Source: Ascaphus truei | Taxonomy: Eukaryota > Chordata > Amphibia > Anura > Ascaphidae | Assembly: GCA_036426205.1 (NCBI GenBank) | Contig: CM071571.1 | Span: 114,189,306 to 114,253,305 of the forward strand | Length of the DNA: 64,000 bases | Direction: 5' to 3' | Made by a program: the position numbers and the translations under genes | Shown: piece by piece, positions 22,546-32,623 of the stretch | Layout of the letters: the number at the start of each line of letters is the position of its first letter | Position numbering within the stretch: position 1 is the first letter of the stretch | Notes under the pieces: model-generated | Databases searched by the model: none | Seen by the model: the letters and a program-made list of their open reading frames with translations, nothing else | What the model was told of the DNA's origin: nothing

Positions 22546-24607
22546 AGTTGTGTTCATCTTGGTAAGGGTTAATTTTTTGCGCAGTTCTGTTCTTTTCCAG
22601 CTGAAGTAAAAGGCTTTAACCAGATCATATTCAGTGCATATTAGAGTAGCTTCTATACCAGAAGCTAGAAATATTCATCTACATGGTAATGTAGGTAAAG
22701 GGGGAAATGGCTTTCTTCACATCATACCAGTGAAAGTTAAAGAATCACCGATGTGTGTGGAGCTTTACATCTTTTTAATGAAGCTACATTGGAATTGAGT
22801 GACATGCTAAGAAACCTGTCTATAAAAGTATTTAAATAGGACATCAGACAACATTTGAAAAAGCTTTGAGAAAATGACAGAAGATAGTAAGATAGTGCTG
22901 GTTCTCCTGCTTCTGATGGCTATTCAGCTTCCAGTATGGTGGAGGACTATTTTAAAGTTAAAATAATTCTTAACTTTAGGGACTATTTGGAATCCTGTCT
23001 TCAGAGTTGACGTGGGCAACTTAAGATGTTCAACTAGCAGTGTGTGCTCAGTAAATATGTTGCCCTGTTGTCATTATTATTAGTGAGAAGTGCAAAAGGC
23101 TGTTGCCCAAAAATGTGGAGAAATTGGGATTCTTTCAAATAAACCACAGCCTTTTTTTATGGGCATGGAGCAAATAAATCCAAACAAAAACTAGGAGGAT
23201 TCAGATTCCAGCATGGATAAGCTTATCATTTATGATGATGATGGCGACAACGACGACGACGACGACAATCTGGAATATGATCATGAAGATCCCACTTAGG
23301 CCTTAAACCTGATTAGCATCAAGTAGCACATGGAATAGGATTTGTTGCAGAGCATCCTGTGCAATAGCTATTTCTATTTAGTCCCTATTCTGAAGTCCCT
23401 GTGCGTTACAACTGTAATGTAAAGTGTTTCCAAAGACCAGTAGGAGTTCTGGAATACCTCTCTGCTTGCAAAAGTCTAACTGTGCTGCTAGAGCCTGCCT
23501 GCCGATTCTTGCCCTCTTGGAGGAGATTGTAAGCTTCAACAGTCATCTCTAGATTGTGAGCAAGATGTGCCCTTGCATTTAACCTCCATCACATAGAGAG
23601 AGGGGTTGCATTCCCTATTTAATTTAATCTAAAGCTCCACCCATGAACTGTGATTTAGAGCACATGATAAAGAGGAGAAGTTTAACCTTGCATATCTACA
23701 ACTGCTAGGTTGAAGAAAGTTGTAAGATTGACTGTTTTTGGTATCATGACAAAGTGCGAAATTACAGAAGAGTTCACATACCAGTTGTACGTGCATTAAC
23801 CCCAAATCATGAACCGCATATCTGTTCCATAAATTCCCATACCGGTGGATACAGAAGCACATTGTAATCTATTTCTATAGTATATCAATTATTTTACAGG
23901 ATACAACTGTATAAGAAAAAGCCAGAAGAAGATAATCTACTATTAAACAAAATCTACTATAATCTTCCATCAGATTAAAAATGCTGGGTGTTTCACCAGG
24001 GATAGTTCACTGAAATAAAGCTTGAAAAAAAACAAAATGTTAAGGTGTTGTATCGTTAAGCCTTACTGTACATTAGTGCCAGCTAAAATGCAATAATTAG
24101 GGATTTGGACAGAATACGGACCATTATATTCAAGTAATACTATAGGAAAAGAGTGCATACCATCCCCCACCCATCGTCCATCTAATTTCCCGCAGTTCTA
24201 CCTGTAATCAAACAAAGACATGCGGCAAATAACATTTACAAAGGTTTTTACAGTACTGTAGTTTATGGCTTTCATTCATGTGTAGGCAAGCCTCCCTTCA
24301 CCCTAAGGTTCAATTGGCTTCAGAATAAATTGTAGTTCTTCCCAGAAAAAAATCCATGCCTCAGTGTAATGTTAAAACTATTCCACATAATATCCCTGTT
24401 ACAGGTTAGGTAAACAGAGACATTAAAACAATAATTTAGAATTATTTTCTACTGTAATCTTCTAGCAAATAAAAAATAATGGGTGCTTCTCTTAAATAAA
24501 GCCTGGGAAAAAAATTAAGGTGCAGTATATTTAAGCCATACTGTTCCTCAGTATAATTTTTTGAGTTAGGGATACGAAAACTTATATCTGGAAGAGTAAA
24601 ATAAAAG
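22546..24607. other. No gene recognised; includes a diverged direct duplication
   Basis: Segments around 23920-24075 and 24440-24560 are similar to each other (CTACTATAATCTTC, AAATAAAGC, TTAAGGTG in order), suggesting a diverged repeat pair. A short GAC-rich tract lies at 23240-23268. Nothing else was identified. Confidence 0.35.
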
Positions 24608-24835
24608 TTAAGAGAAAACAAACATTTTGATTGTCATTCTGTTTCTTTCAATAACAACCGGTAACACATTATTTATATGATTAATATAATTATTGCATAT
24701 TTCCACAGTTAGAGACTCATCCCAGAACTTCAGGATACCTTTCCCTAGTTCATCTTTGTTTGCAGGCTTCACATATTTTCGCAGATGGTGTTTCAGTCAT
24801 GTCACACCAATTCTTTGGGATACAAATCAGGGAAT
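24608..24835 (-). pseudogene. Transposase exon 5: C-terminus
   Basis: Starts after TTTGCAT (again CAT for CAG). PDLYPKELV covers the third catalytic position, then a TGA where Trp is expected and a 1-base deletion, then an open stretch with LRKYVKPANKDELGKGI, FWDESLTVEIC and INHINNVLPVVIERN to TAA at 24608-24610. This is the usual Tc1-type C-terminus. Confidence 0.65.
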
Positions 24836-24953
24836 ATGCAAATATAGAGACATATACAGTACGGTTATTGATAAGAATGAAACAAGCGCACACAACAGCA
24901 CAGTAAAGCACAGTTAATACTATACTACTGCTCAAAACAGTGAAAGTACTTAC

Positions 24954-25125
24954 TCTGGTGGTGTTCTGACCCAGTTGATTCCACTCTCCTTAATAAATTT
25001 GCAGATGTACTGTGTTTTGGGTCATTGTCTTGAAAGAACTGGTGACCCAATGAAAAGAATTCTAAAATGTATGGTGCTGCCTGGGCGATAACGACCTCCT
25101 GGAAGTACACTTTATCCAGGATTCA
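24954..25125 (-). pseudogene. Transposase exon 4: second catalytic Asp
   Basis: Contains FFQDNDPKH and, after a small shift, GINWVRTPPE. The D of DNDPKH is the second catalytic residue of the family. Donor CCAGA|GTAAGT. The expected acceptor follows a TTTGTTTTTCTCCA tract but reads CAT instead of CAG, a likely single-base loss. Phase fits exon 3 and exon 5. Confidence 0.65.
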
Positions 25126-25219
25126 TGGAGAAAAACAAATATAACACTGTTATATAGGTACATGGACAGGGTAATATTCAGATACAGTTACAGTACTACC
25201 GTTAACACTGAAACTGTAA

Positions 25220-25510
25220 CATGCTTACTGTCAAATATGCAAGGAGAAAAATCTTCTTGTGTGTGGATCATAGGAGAAAAGAAAGAGGAGCAAAAAATAG
25301 AGGAAACACAATAGTGCGATATTGCTTAGAATTTTCATGTCATTAAAAAAATGTAGTTTATTAAATACACTCACATGCATTTCTAAATAGAAGTGTTTCA
25401 GAGCCAGAAACATATGGTGCTTTCAAGATGTTGGTCATCTATTTCGTATCACCTTCAGACAATTATTTTCTCGTAATGAGAGCCTTTCATAAAAATAGAA
25501 AAATCCCATA
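25220..25510. repeat. Left arm of foldback in transposase intron 3
   Basis: Inverted match to 27555-27870, with shared GATCATAGG, AAGAAAGAGGAGCAAAAAA, ACATATGGTGCTTT and ATGAGAGCCTTTCAT blocks. A hammerhead-like GAAAC motif is present in both arms. Confidence 0.75.
25391..25432 (-). ncRNA. Hammerhead-like motif, degenerate
   Basis: On the minus strand: CTTGAAAG, a stem AGCACC/GGCTCT around ATATGTTTCT, then GAAAC. It has the same layout as the motif at 27640 but lacks the CGCGT/CGCAT tail. Probably inactive. Confidence 0.3.
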
Positions 25511-25631
25511 GCATAACACAGTTTTATTTTTAAAAAAATAGGATAAAAAGCAGTTATAGCACTCACAAATGTATATCTTGTTCTATACCTCGAAATACCC
25601 ATGTCATGGCACGTCATTTCTTCCAACCTTG

Positions 25632-25949
25632 CAGCCTTAAGACGCATGTTGACTCGTGTTTTTATCGAGTTTAGAAAATGGCATTTTAGTGTTCTGGTTT
25701 TTAAACACCTGCAAATTGACACAGTAGCACAGTAGTACAGTACTGTACACATTACAATTCATTCATTTCTGCCGTCGATACGTGAAGAATAGTACCCAAA
25801 GAAATCAGAATCCATGAAATTCAAACAAATTAACCGCGGTAAACACAGGTGCGCCTGGTGTGATTGGCAGAATGAATTCCGCGTGGAATACAGGAGAGCA
25901 CACGAAAACAAATCCGTGAAATGTTCGAATAACAGCCGCGGCATCTGTA
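25632..25949. mobile_element. TcMar-type MITE, truncated copy
   Basis: Inverted relative to the complete copy at 48772-49081 and sharing most of its length, including CAGTACTGTACACATTACAATTC. The right terminus GTTCGAATAACAGCCG...CATCTG is present, followed by TA. The opposite terminus is missing. Confidence 0.7.
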
Positions 25950-26200
25950 TTTTACAGGAAAATACATTATATTGTAGAGTAAAAAAATATCTTTACTTTG
26001 ATTTCTCTATAATAGTTACATTTTGTAATTGCTCATTAAGGGATAATTCAATATTCTGCTGTAAAATACTTAAAACGAGACAAGTTAGGGGTATAAGTAG
26101 TCACCTTTAATATTATTGCTGGTTCTTTAATGTGGATTACTTTGGGGGAAGAAAAAGAAGGAACACACAATTATATTTATTATGTTAGATAAGGGACTAT

Positions 26201-27150
26201 GGGCCACATTCAGAGAAGGTTCTTAAAAAAAATCACCGGACCATTTAAATCACCCTTTTTATGAGCGTTGCTAACACGGTATTCAGAAAGCCTTCATTAC
26301 CTGTCATAGCAAAATTCACAAAACGGGTGATAAGCCGGAGATCTGATGAATGACTCTCTGATAAGGCCTTACCCAGCGAGCTGTATCTGCTGCAGAGAGA
26401 GCTGCTCTGAGAGAGCCGTCTCTCACTGTGCAAAGATCGCCCGAAATGTATGTGTATAAATTTAAATTTTGTTAATAGTTTAGATGAGCAGGGGGTCTCC
26501 TGAGCTGAACCGCATTGGTTTCAGCCTCAGGGACCCCTTACTTCCCAAGATACAGGCCCCGTTATGGGGTGCCGGTTTCTCCTATGCATTTTATTCCCAT
26601 GGTCACGTGACGCGGACATTTAAATGCATAGGAGATACTGGCCCCCCATAACGGGGCCTGTATCTCGGAAAGTAGGGGGTCCCTGAGGCTATCCGCTATG
26701 GTAATGAAGTTTACTGTAAATGCATTTTTATTGAACAGGATTCATGATAGGGGTTTCTGGTGCTAATATTAATTGGATATCAGCTCCAGAGATTCCCGGC
26801 ATCAATCCTATGCAGGAAAAATGCCTTCTTTTTTCTAAGTCCCATCTCGCCGCTTCTCTGCAGGTTTCCAACACCTTTAAGCCAAATTTTATGATAAAAT
26901 CACCATTCTAGAGAGGTGATAGGCGTTCATAGCCTAATCACTGCTACTAGAATTGCACGAGTTTATGAACATGCCGAAAAGTGGTGATAAGTGGCTTATC
27001 ACCGCTGCCTCTGTGATTTTTTTTATGACCATTTTTTTTTGAGCGATTCAACCTTTTATCACCCACTTATCACCGCTTACTGAATATCAGTAAGCATTTT
27101 GGGTGATAAGTGCTTGATAAGTGACTTTGAACGCTTTCTGAATGAGGCCC
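26201..27150. mobile_element. Harbinger-like non-autonomous element with internal module A
   Basis: Left end GGGCCACATTCAGAGAAGG and right end CGCTTTCTGAATGAGGCCC are inverted repeats. TAT lies on both sides, a possible 3-bp duplication. GGGCC-type ends and CACTTATC sub-terminal repeats resemble PIF/Harbinger MITEs. Module A sits inside (26480-26690), so module A is cargo of this family. No transposase. Confidence 0.6.
26480..26690. repeat. Module A copy inside Harbinger-like element
   Basis: GAGCAGGGGGTCTCCTGAGC left end, GGTCACGTGACG centre and GGGGCCTGTATCTCGG right half. Confidence 0.7.
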
Positions 27151-27554
27151 TATATGTTTAACTCCAAGGGTAAAAAGGAAGGGAAGATGTATGTATATCA
27201 TTCCTTATCTTGTGTGACTACAAGTTTGAGTATTTCTGTAAAATTATGTCTTAAAGAGTTTAATGTGAGTGCTGTACACAATATGTAAAGATTCAAATGT
27301 TATTAAATCACTGCCTAGATGGGACTCCACGAGTTCCCCAATGGTGGAAAACATCATCCACAGCAAAGCAATGGGAGAATTGACCGACCACGACCTAAGC
27401 TCCATGAAGAATCTGGCAGAGGAGATGGACAGAGGGAGACTGACAATTGGCTTGAAAGCATTGTATTCACTCTGAACAAAGCATAAAATAGACATTTTTG
27501 AGTGGTATAACTGCTTTTTCTCCTATTTAAAAAAATAATTAAAACTGTGATATG

Positions 27555-27870
27555 CTATGACATTTTTCTATTATTTATGAAAGGCTCTCATTAAGAGACA
27601 AAAAAATTATCTTAAGGTGATACGAAATAGTTGACCAACATCTTAAAAAGCACCATATGTTTCTGGCGCTGAAACGCATGTATGTGTATTTCATACAGTA
27701 TATTATTTTTTTTTTTAAATAAGTGAAAATTCTATCACAATAGACACTATCAAACAATTCAATTCAATAGCAATATCACACTATTGTTTTTCCTCTTTTT
27801 TTTTTTTTGCTCCTCTTTCTTTTCACCTATGATCCACGTACCAGAGACTTTTTCTCTTTGCATTTCTACT
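27555..27870. repeat. Right arm of foldback in transposase intron 3
   Basis: Inverted partner of 25220-25510. It contains a T13 run near 27797 and the motif listed at 27640. Confidence 0.75.
27640..27682 (+). ncRNA. Hammerhead-like motif
   Basis: CTTAAAAAG, stem AGCACC/GGCGCT with one mismatch, then GAAACGCATG. Layout agrees with the PLE hammerhead-like motifs elsewhere in the window, but the CUGANGA core is not conserved. Confidence 0.35.
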
Positions 27871-28132
27871 CTAAAGGGACGTGGAAACTCCCTCTATTGA
27901 CTATGGCAGCGGGATTAAGAAAAGATTGGAATCTCGTTTGCATACAAAGAATAGGATTTCCGCAAACATCATCTGTACGTATACAATTGAATAACATCAT
28001 GGTATAAACACACATACAGTATGGACTTGGTTGCTAATATAGCAACACACTGGGTAGGATAATTTTTCTGTTGTTTACTGGTTTTAATTGGAATAGTAGG
28101 TTAGCGCTCCATTTTTCTTTTCAATCACTTAC

Positions 28133-28424
28133 CGTCAAATACTGTATAACTTTGGGTCATGTCCAAGTCTAAGGATTGCCCCCCTTACTTCTTGTACCTC
28201 GAGTGGATGCTTCGGCAGAGGTTTCAGGGATAAACATTGTTTTTGTGTGGAATGCCTTAGTGAAAAATATTTCCAGTGCGACTGAAGTCTTAATAGAAAA
28301 CATAATCTCAACCTTTTTTCAACTCTCAATCTATACACGCACTTGGTTAACTGTTTTAATCCTGTTAACATCCCTCATCATGGGAAAATCTGCATTAATG
28401 AGAACATAGGATAGAAGGAAGGAG
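28133..28424 (-). pseudogene. Transposase exon 3: region before second catalytic Asp
   Basis: Acceptor CTTTTCAG before 28424 and donor GACG|GTAAGT at 28132. Matches in order across frames: MMRDVNRIK, TSVALE, FFTKAFH, KPLPKHPLEV, and a final VFDG codon split by the donor. The position of the first catalytic Asp (before TSV) is not Asp here. At least two frame changes and internal stops. Confidence 0.55.
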
Positions 28425-28527
28425 CTGAAAAGAATATAATGTAAAAGTATATCGCTTTGCATCTGCATAAACAGTAGTACATGTACAGTGGGCATTTAAT
28501 GCACACGTTCAAAGGTCCAGAATCTCA

Positions 28528-28648
28528 TTAGTTGCTGCTTGTCTCAGATACTGGAATATCATGCTTCTTCTGTAGAATATCCCACACCTCGGTAGCATAC
28601 CGCTCATCATTTTCCACGTTGATCTCATTCACCAGCTGAATAAATGCA
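28528..28648 (-). CDS. Transposase exon 2: HTH2 region, ends in stop
   Basis: Acceptor TTTTGTCTTTCACAG precedes 28648. Joined in phase 2 to exon 1 it yields FIQLVNEINVENDE then WDILQKKHDIPVSET, matching the second HTH of this transposase type, and a TAA at 28528-28530. Exons 1+2 make an uninterrupted 101-residue frame over a 111-base intron. In a full transposase this block should continue past VSET, so the stop is either decay or an exon end I could not place. Confidence 0.6.
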
Positions 28649-28759
28649 CTGTGAAAGACAAAATTATGAAGATGAAAAAGAGAACAGATATATAGACATA
28701 CATCAAATACTGTGTGAAGAAAAACACAGAGGAAAAAGTGTATGCAATACTGTACTTAC

Positions 28760-28944
28760 TCAATTTTGAACCTGCGGACCATCTTACAAACAGTTGTTAG
28801 TCGAAGAGCATGATACCGAAAACAGCATAGTGTCACTGGGATTCCCCCTTGCCGTAACCAACATTGGATTTTACTTATTGAGAATCCTTTCTTGTACATG
28901 TGCATTATTGTACTGCTAGGTTCTTTGTTTATTGTTTTGGTCAT
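28760..28944 (-). CDS. Transposase exon 1: start codon and HTH1
   Basis: ATG at 28944 in a fair context (CAGCCATGA). Sixty-one codons plus two bases include MYKKGFSISKIQ, a helix-turn-helix like that of Tc1-family transposases. It ends TTGA|GTAAGT, a strong donor. Splicing to the acceptor at 28648 keeps the frame. Confidence 0.6.
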
Positions 28945-29140
28945 GGCTGCTGAATGTACTAAACTACTAATGAATGTGCATTTAATGTATATTGCATCTT
29001 AGTTGTATTATACAGGTAATACACAGAACCCCAGCAAGCTAATTTTGTGAACCGCTGAGCCCCCACAAAATACAGGGCCACCAACAGAAATCGTGGGGCC
29101 CAGGATAAACATTTTAAGCAGCCCCCCACCCCTTGTGTCG
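28945..29140. other. Sequence upstream of transposase exon 1
   Basis: AT-rich then a GGGCCACCAACAGAAATCG-type segment that resembles a dispersed amphibian repeat from memory. No promoter was identified. Confidence 0.3.
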
Positions 29141-29545
29141 GCGGTATTGCCCGCCGCCCCCCCCCCCATTTCACACCTCACGAGCCCCCTCTCTTTCCCC
29201 CCTTCCCATGTATTTCTCTCTCTTCCGTCTCACCATCCCGCCTCGCATATATTTCTCTCCCCTGCTTCTCACTCTTACTCCCTCTTTTCCTCACTCACCC
29301 CCTCTCTCCTCTCCCTCAGTCAATTACCCCACGCTCACTCATTCCGTCTCCCCCCCACACAATTCCCCCTACAAGATATAAACCAAAAAACTTCCCACCC
29401 CCCAATGCACAAAACTTCCCACCCCAAATACATTTTTAAAAAAATCCCAACCCCCCCAAGTATATACAACCTCCCCCCTAATGCATACAAAAAACCCACC
29501 TACCCAATATATATAAAAAAAACAATACATATAACCCCCAACACA
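29140..29545. repeat. Pyrimidine-rich tract and ~40-bp ACTTCCCACCCC quasi-tandem
   Basis: C/T-rich DNA from 29150 to 29350, then repeats of AAAACTTCCCACCCC-like units. Its long Ser/Pro-rich frames are compositional. Confidence 0.75.
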
Positions 29546-29547
29546 CA

Positions 29548-29567
29548 CATTATATATATATATATAT

Positions 29568-29630
<63 letters not shown>

Positions 29631-29660
29631 AGTAGAGTAGAGTAGAGTAGAGTAGAGTAA
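29548..29660. repeat. (TA)n-(GA)n-(AGAGT)n microsatellite
   Basis: Three successive simple repeats without interruption. Confidence 0.95.
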
Positions 29661-30430
29661 GGTGTCCGGTCTATTATCATTATGCCCCTGAGGAAGCCCT
29701 AGAGGAGAAACGCGTAGGGCAGACCCTGCAGTCATTGCAGACATTGCAAACCGAGCAGAGTGAGACGCGCTGCAGAACGGAGTGGAGATAGCGCTGTGAC
29801 GTCATCGGAGGTCAAAGTCTCGCGAGAATTGGAGCCGGAGCACGTGACGCAGAAGTAAACCAGGCTAGCAGCAGTGCAGTGGACCGGACACCTTACTCTA
29901 CGAGTGTGAGAGACTCAATTCAAACTCTCAACTGCTTGATATTATTTCACACCATGTGAGTAAGATACTGTTTGTTATTTTTTAGATAGTTTTTATAATA
30001 AAAGGTTTTACACTATCTCTGTTCCATTGTCCCTCTTCCCCCCCCCCCCCCTCCCCGGTGAGCTCTATCCTATGTTAAGGAGACACGCGGCTGCAGATGA
30101 AAAGGTGACCCCTGAAGCAAGCAGCACACGTGGAGAGTCTGAGATCCATGCAAACAACGAGGAAATACCAGTACCAGTGTTCCTGAATCCCAGTGGTGGA
30201 TTAAAGGCTTATATTTGGCTGATTAAGTGTAAGTGTATATCTTACCACCTTAACTCTGATATTAACAGACATACTGCCCTATGATATTTTTCCCTTTGTT
30301 TCTTCCTGGCTTATTTGCGCCTAGGTCATCTCTTCTCTACATTATCCATTGCGGCAAGTGTGGAGCCGCAGACCTAATTGGCTGCATTCAAGCAAGAATA
30401 GATTGTAAGGTATAACACCTCCTGTTTGAC
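29655..30430 (+). mobile_element. PLE-type repeat with hammerhead
   Basis: Starts with the GTAAGGTGTCCGGTC segment, which is repeated inverted at about 29883-29902. It contains a hammerhead motif, a TTTATAATAAAAGG block and TATTTGCGCCTAGGTCAT. An inverted homologue lies at 50090-50690. No PLE protein is left. The 85-codon frame at 30027-30284 is unrecognised. Confidence 0.55.
29683..29721 (+). ncRNA. Type I hammerhead ribozyme motif
   Basis: Order of parts: TGCCC (stem I), CTGAGGA (matches the CUGANGA core), a weak stem II in AGCCCTAGAGGA, GAAA, a minimal stem III CGCG, the UA cleavage dinucleotide, then GGGCA, which pairs perfectly with TGCCC. All invariant core positions are present. Stem II is short and its first pair is not canonical. 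PLEs are known to carry minimal type I hammerheads with tiny stem III. Cleavage after 29716 is predicted. Confidence 0.6.
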
Positions 30431-30509
30431 TGATTGGCCAGGGGTAGTTAATATTTTTTACTACAATCCCACTAAGTGTTTGGAATTTGCGCTGATTGTA
30501 ATCTGTTCT

Positions 30510-30650
30510 CTATATATATATATAGATATAGATATATACAGTATATATATATATATACACACAGTATATACTGTACACACACATGATGAACCTACCTATA
30601 CATACTGTATACTGATATATACCTATACATACTGTATACATCAGCAGCTA
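30510..30650. repeat. TA/TACAG microsatellite
   Basis: TATATAGATATA, ACAGTATATA and ACACAC tracts with two ACCTATACATACTGTATA-like units. Confidence 0.85.
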
Positions 30651-31029
30651 GTCCTACAGAATTCTTTCTAACAGTCGTGCTCCTAGTCGGTGATACTGGA
30701 GTTAGTTTTATACACATTATAATGGTAGTATGAGGCCAGGAGAGCCCTTTCCCCAGTTGTATGACGGGTGGTTGTCGTTACTGGGTATTATTACTGTGCT
30801 CTCCCTACGTTGTGTGAATGATTTCACGTTGTGTATCAGGGGCATGGTGATTCGGCGGAAGGAGTAAGATTCAGGCCCAATGTTAGTAACAAGCCTTCCC
30901 CCATTGTACACGTGACATTGCTCAGTCCTGCTCGCCTGTCGCCGTGACCTCTTTGCCTCGTTGTAGGAATCTTGTGATATCCGGTAATCGCTGCAGCTGG
31001 GTGAAGGGGCAGTGCTGCACTGCGCCACG

Positions 31030-31098
31030 ATGCTGGGGAGGAGACCCGTCAAAAAGCGTGCCCAGGCCAAGGGCCAAGGAGCTGCCGCAGCAAAGCAG
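31030..31098 (+). CDS. Candidate first coding exon, unrecognised
   Basis: ATG in context GCCACGATGC, 23 codons starting MLGRRPVKKRAQAKG, ending AAGCAG|GTGAAG, a near-consensus donor in phase 0. Basic and Ala/Lys-rich. A possible partner exon begins at 32530 after CCTTTTTTGCAG and runs in phase 0 to TAA at 32598, but part of that exon lies in a local direct repeat. No family match, so this may be chance. Confidence 0.25.
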
Positions 31099-31264
31099 GT
31101 GAAGTGACAACACGCATATACACATGTAATTATTTATATACACTCACATATGCCCTCATATTCACATGTACGTACTGTATGTATAAAGCTGTGTTTAAAG
31201 CAGTATGCATTGGCTTAAGGATTTGCTTGTGTAATACGAGCTTGAGACAAAAGTTGGCACTGTA

Positions 31265-31377
31265 TGCTCATTTGCATGTCATTTCCCAGAATCCCTTGCT
31301 GCAGTAGAAGCGCTGTGTGCTGGGAGATAATGGTGAAAGACAGGGTTGCAGACCTGTCTAAGACATGCAAATGAGCA
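31265..31377. mobile_element. 113-bp MITE with octamer and SPH-like motifs
   Basis: Terminal inverted repeats TGCTCATTTGCATGTC and GACATGCAAATGAGCA each contain the octamer ATGCAAAT. TTTCCCAGAATCCC next to the left repeat resembles a STAF/ZNF143 site. A second copy is at 51381-51496 and a partial one at 1244. Confidence 0.65.
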
Positions 31378-31379
31378 TG

Positions 31380-31570
31380 TTAATCTCTTCACTACCATAG
31401 CGGTGAGAACCACTATGGGAATGAAGGGGCTAACCACCCCCGCTACACACCCGGTAGGCCGAACAACCCGGTAGGCCTAACCACCCAACCATGGGCAACT
31501 ACCCCCTTCACCCAATCCCTCTAACCCCAATAAACATAAAAAAAATAAAGACCCTAATACCTATCCCCAA
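31380..31570. repeat. Module C copy
   Basis: ACCATAGCGGTGAGAACCACTATGG centre with C-rich CCCCCGCTACACACCCGGTAGG to the right. Confidence 0.6.
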
Positions 31571-31784
31571 TAACCCCCCCCCAACATATTCAGTAAAATA
31601 ATAGGCAAAATTACTATTATCCAGATCTGGGCATTTGTCCAGTCTAAATAAAACATTAGCCAGCCAACATAAAGTAAATAAAACTTCTACTTACTCCTGC
31701 AGGATCAAGGTCGTCCTCATCACTGATCTCCACATCCATGTCCTTTGTTAGCAGAAACACAACAATAAAAAAATATATTCTAAT

Positions 31785-31930
31785 GGGCCCTAACCCCCTT
31801 AATCACTTTAGGGGTTAGTAACTGCTAAAGTAATTAAAGAGTTAACCCCCCTCCCACTCTACCCACCAGGGCAGCCTAACCACCCAACCCGGGGCAACTA
31901 TCCCCAACCTATACCCATTGATTGGCACAG
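31785..31930. repeat. Module C copy
   Basis: AATCACTTTAGGGGTTAG and CTGCTAAAGTAATTAAAG around a short centre, then CCCACCAGGGCAGCC. Confidence 0.6.
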
Positions 31931-32224
31931 TGGTACATCATGCCCTTAATATATTATGGGCATGATAAGCCACTATAGCAATCAATGGGCAACCTAAAAA
32001 AAAAAACAACAACACCAAAAGGACACAACAATAAAAGAAATACACAAGCACCTAAACACCAGAAGAATAAAGAACTAAAAAGCCTAAACACATCAATAAA
32101 ATTAATCTAACACCAAAATACCAGAATAATAAAATAAAAATGCGAGTTTGAGCTTATCATCAGCACTTGCACGATGTGTTTGGCCAGGAGCCAGAAATCA
32201 CTAGAAAATGCATTACCCACATGA

Positions 32225-32334
32225 TTTAACCTACTCATTGAGGCTTTCTGAATAGCTACCTAGCTAATTCTCGTGATAGCTGCTCAAAATCCTCGATTAG
32301 TTGGTTATTGAAGCTACTGGTATGAGGCCCATAG
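32225..32334. repeat. Harbinger-like element terminus
   Basis: GGCTTTCTGAATAGC and a final TGGTATGAGGCCC resemble the right end of the element at 26201-27150. Confidence 0.45.
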
Positions 32335-32340
32335 AGCGCT

Positions 32341-32623
32341 AATGGATAATTAAGGTAATGTAGTGTATGCATTCCATTCAATATATAAAAATAAATGCCA
32401 CCATTATTCTATTTTTTCATTTGTATAAGAGACAGAGAAAAATATGTTGGTTGAAGAAGATTGTATTATTTAACACAGTCTTTGCTATTTTTGTCATTGT
32501 TTAATCATTGTTTTCATCCTTTTTTGCAGATTTGTCAGGCTGATGAATGTCAACACCTTGGTAGTCTAGAGAACGCATCAGTGATAATGGATAATTAAGG
32601 TAATGTATGTGTTCCATTCAATT
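32341..32623 (+). repeat. Direct repeat pair, ~245 bases apart
   Basis: TAATGGATAATTAAGGTAATGTA occurs near 32341 and near 32586, each followed by a TTCCATTCAAT. It is either a partial tandem duplication or flanks of an insertion. Confidence 0.7.

Larger units (their letters stand above)
24608..28944 (-). pseudogene. Intron-containing Tc1/mariner-type transposase, five exon-like blocks
   Basis: Five blocks in correct order on the minus strand match an IS630-Tc1-mariner transposase: two helix-turn-helix domains (exons 1-2), a segment before the second Asp (exon 3), the DNDPKH catalytic motif and WVRTPPE (exon 4), and the C-terminus (exon 5). Donors at 28759, 28132 and 24953 all read GTAAGT, and reading phase is preserved across the blocks. 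Exon 3 lacks the expected first catalytic Asp; exon 5 has a stop and a 1-base shift. The third intron contains MITEs and a foldback. Terminal inverted repeats were not found. It could be an old transposon copy with introns or a decayed domesticated gene. Confidence 0.7.

Noticed and set aside
27269..27475. 68-codon frame with plausible codon use
   Set aside because: No motif, no splice context, and inside the repeat-filled intron of the transposase remnant.
29093..29569. 158-codon Ser/Pro-rich open frame
   Set aside because: Pyrimidine-rich low-complexity DNA explains it.
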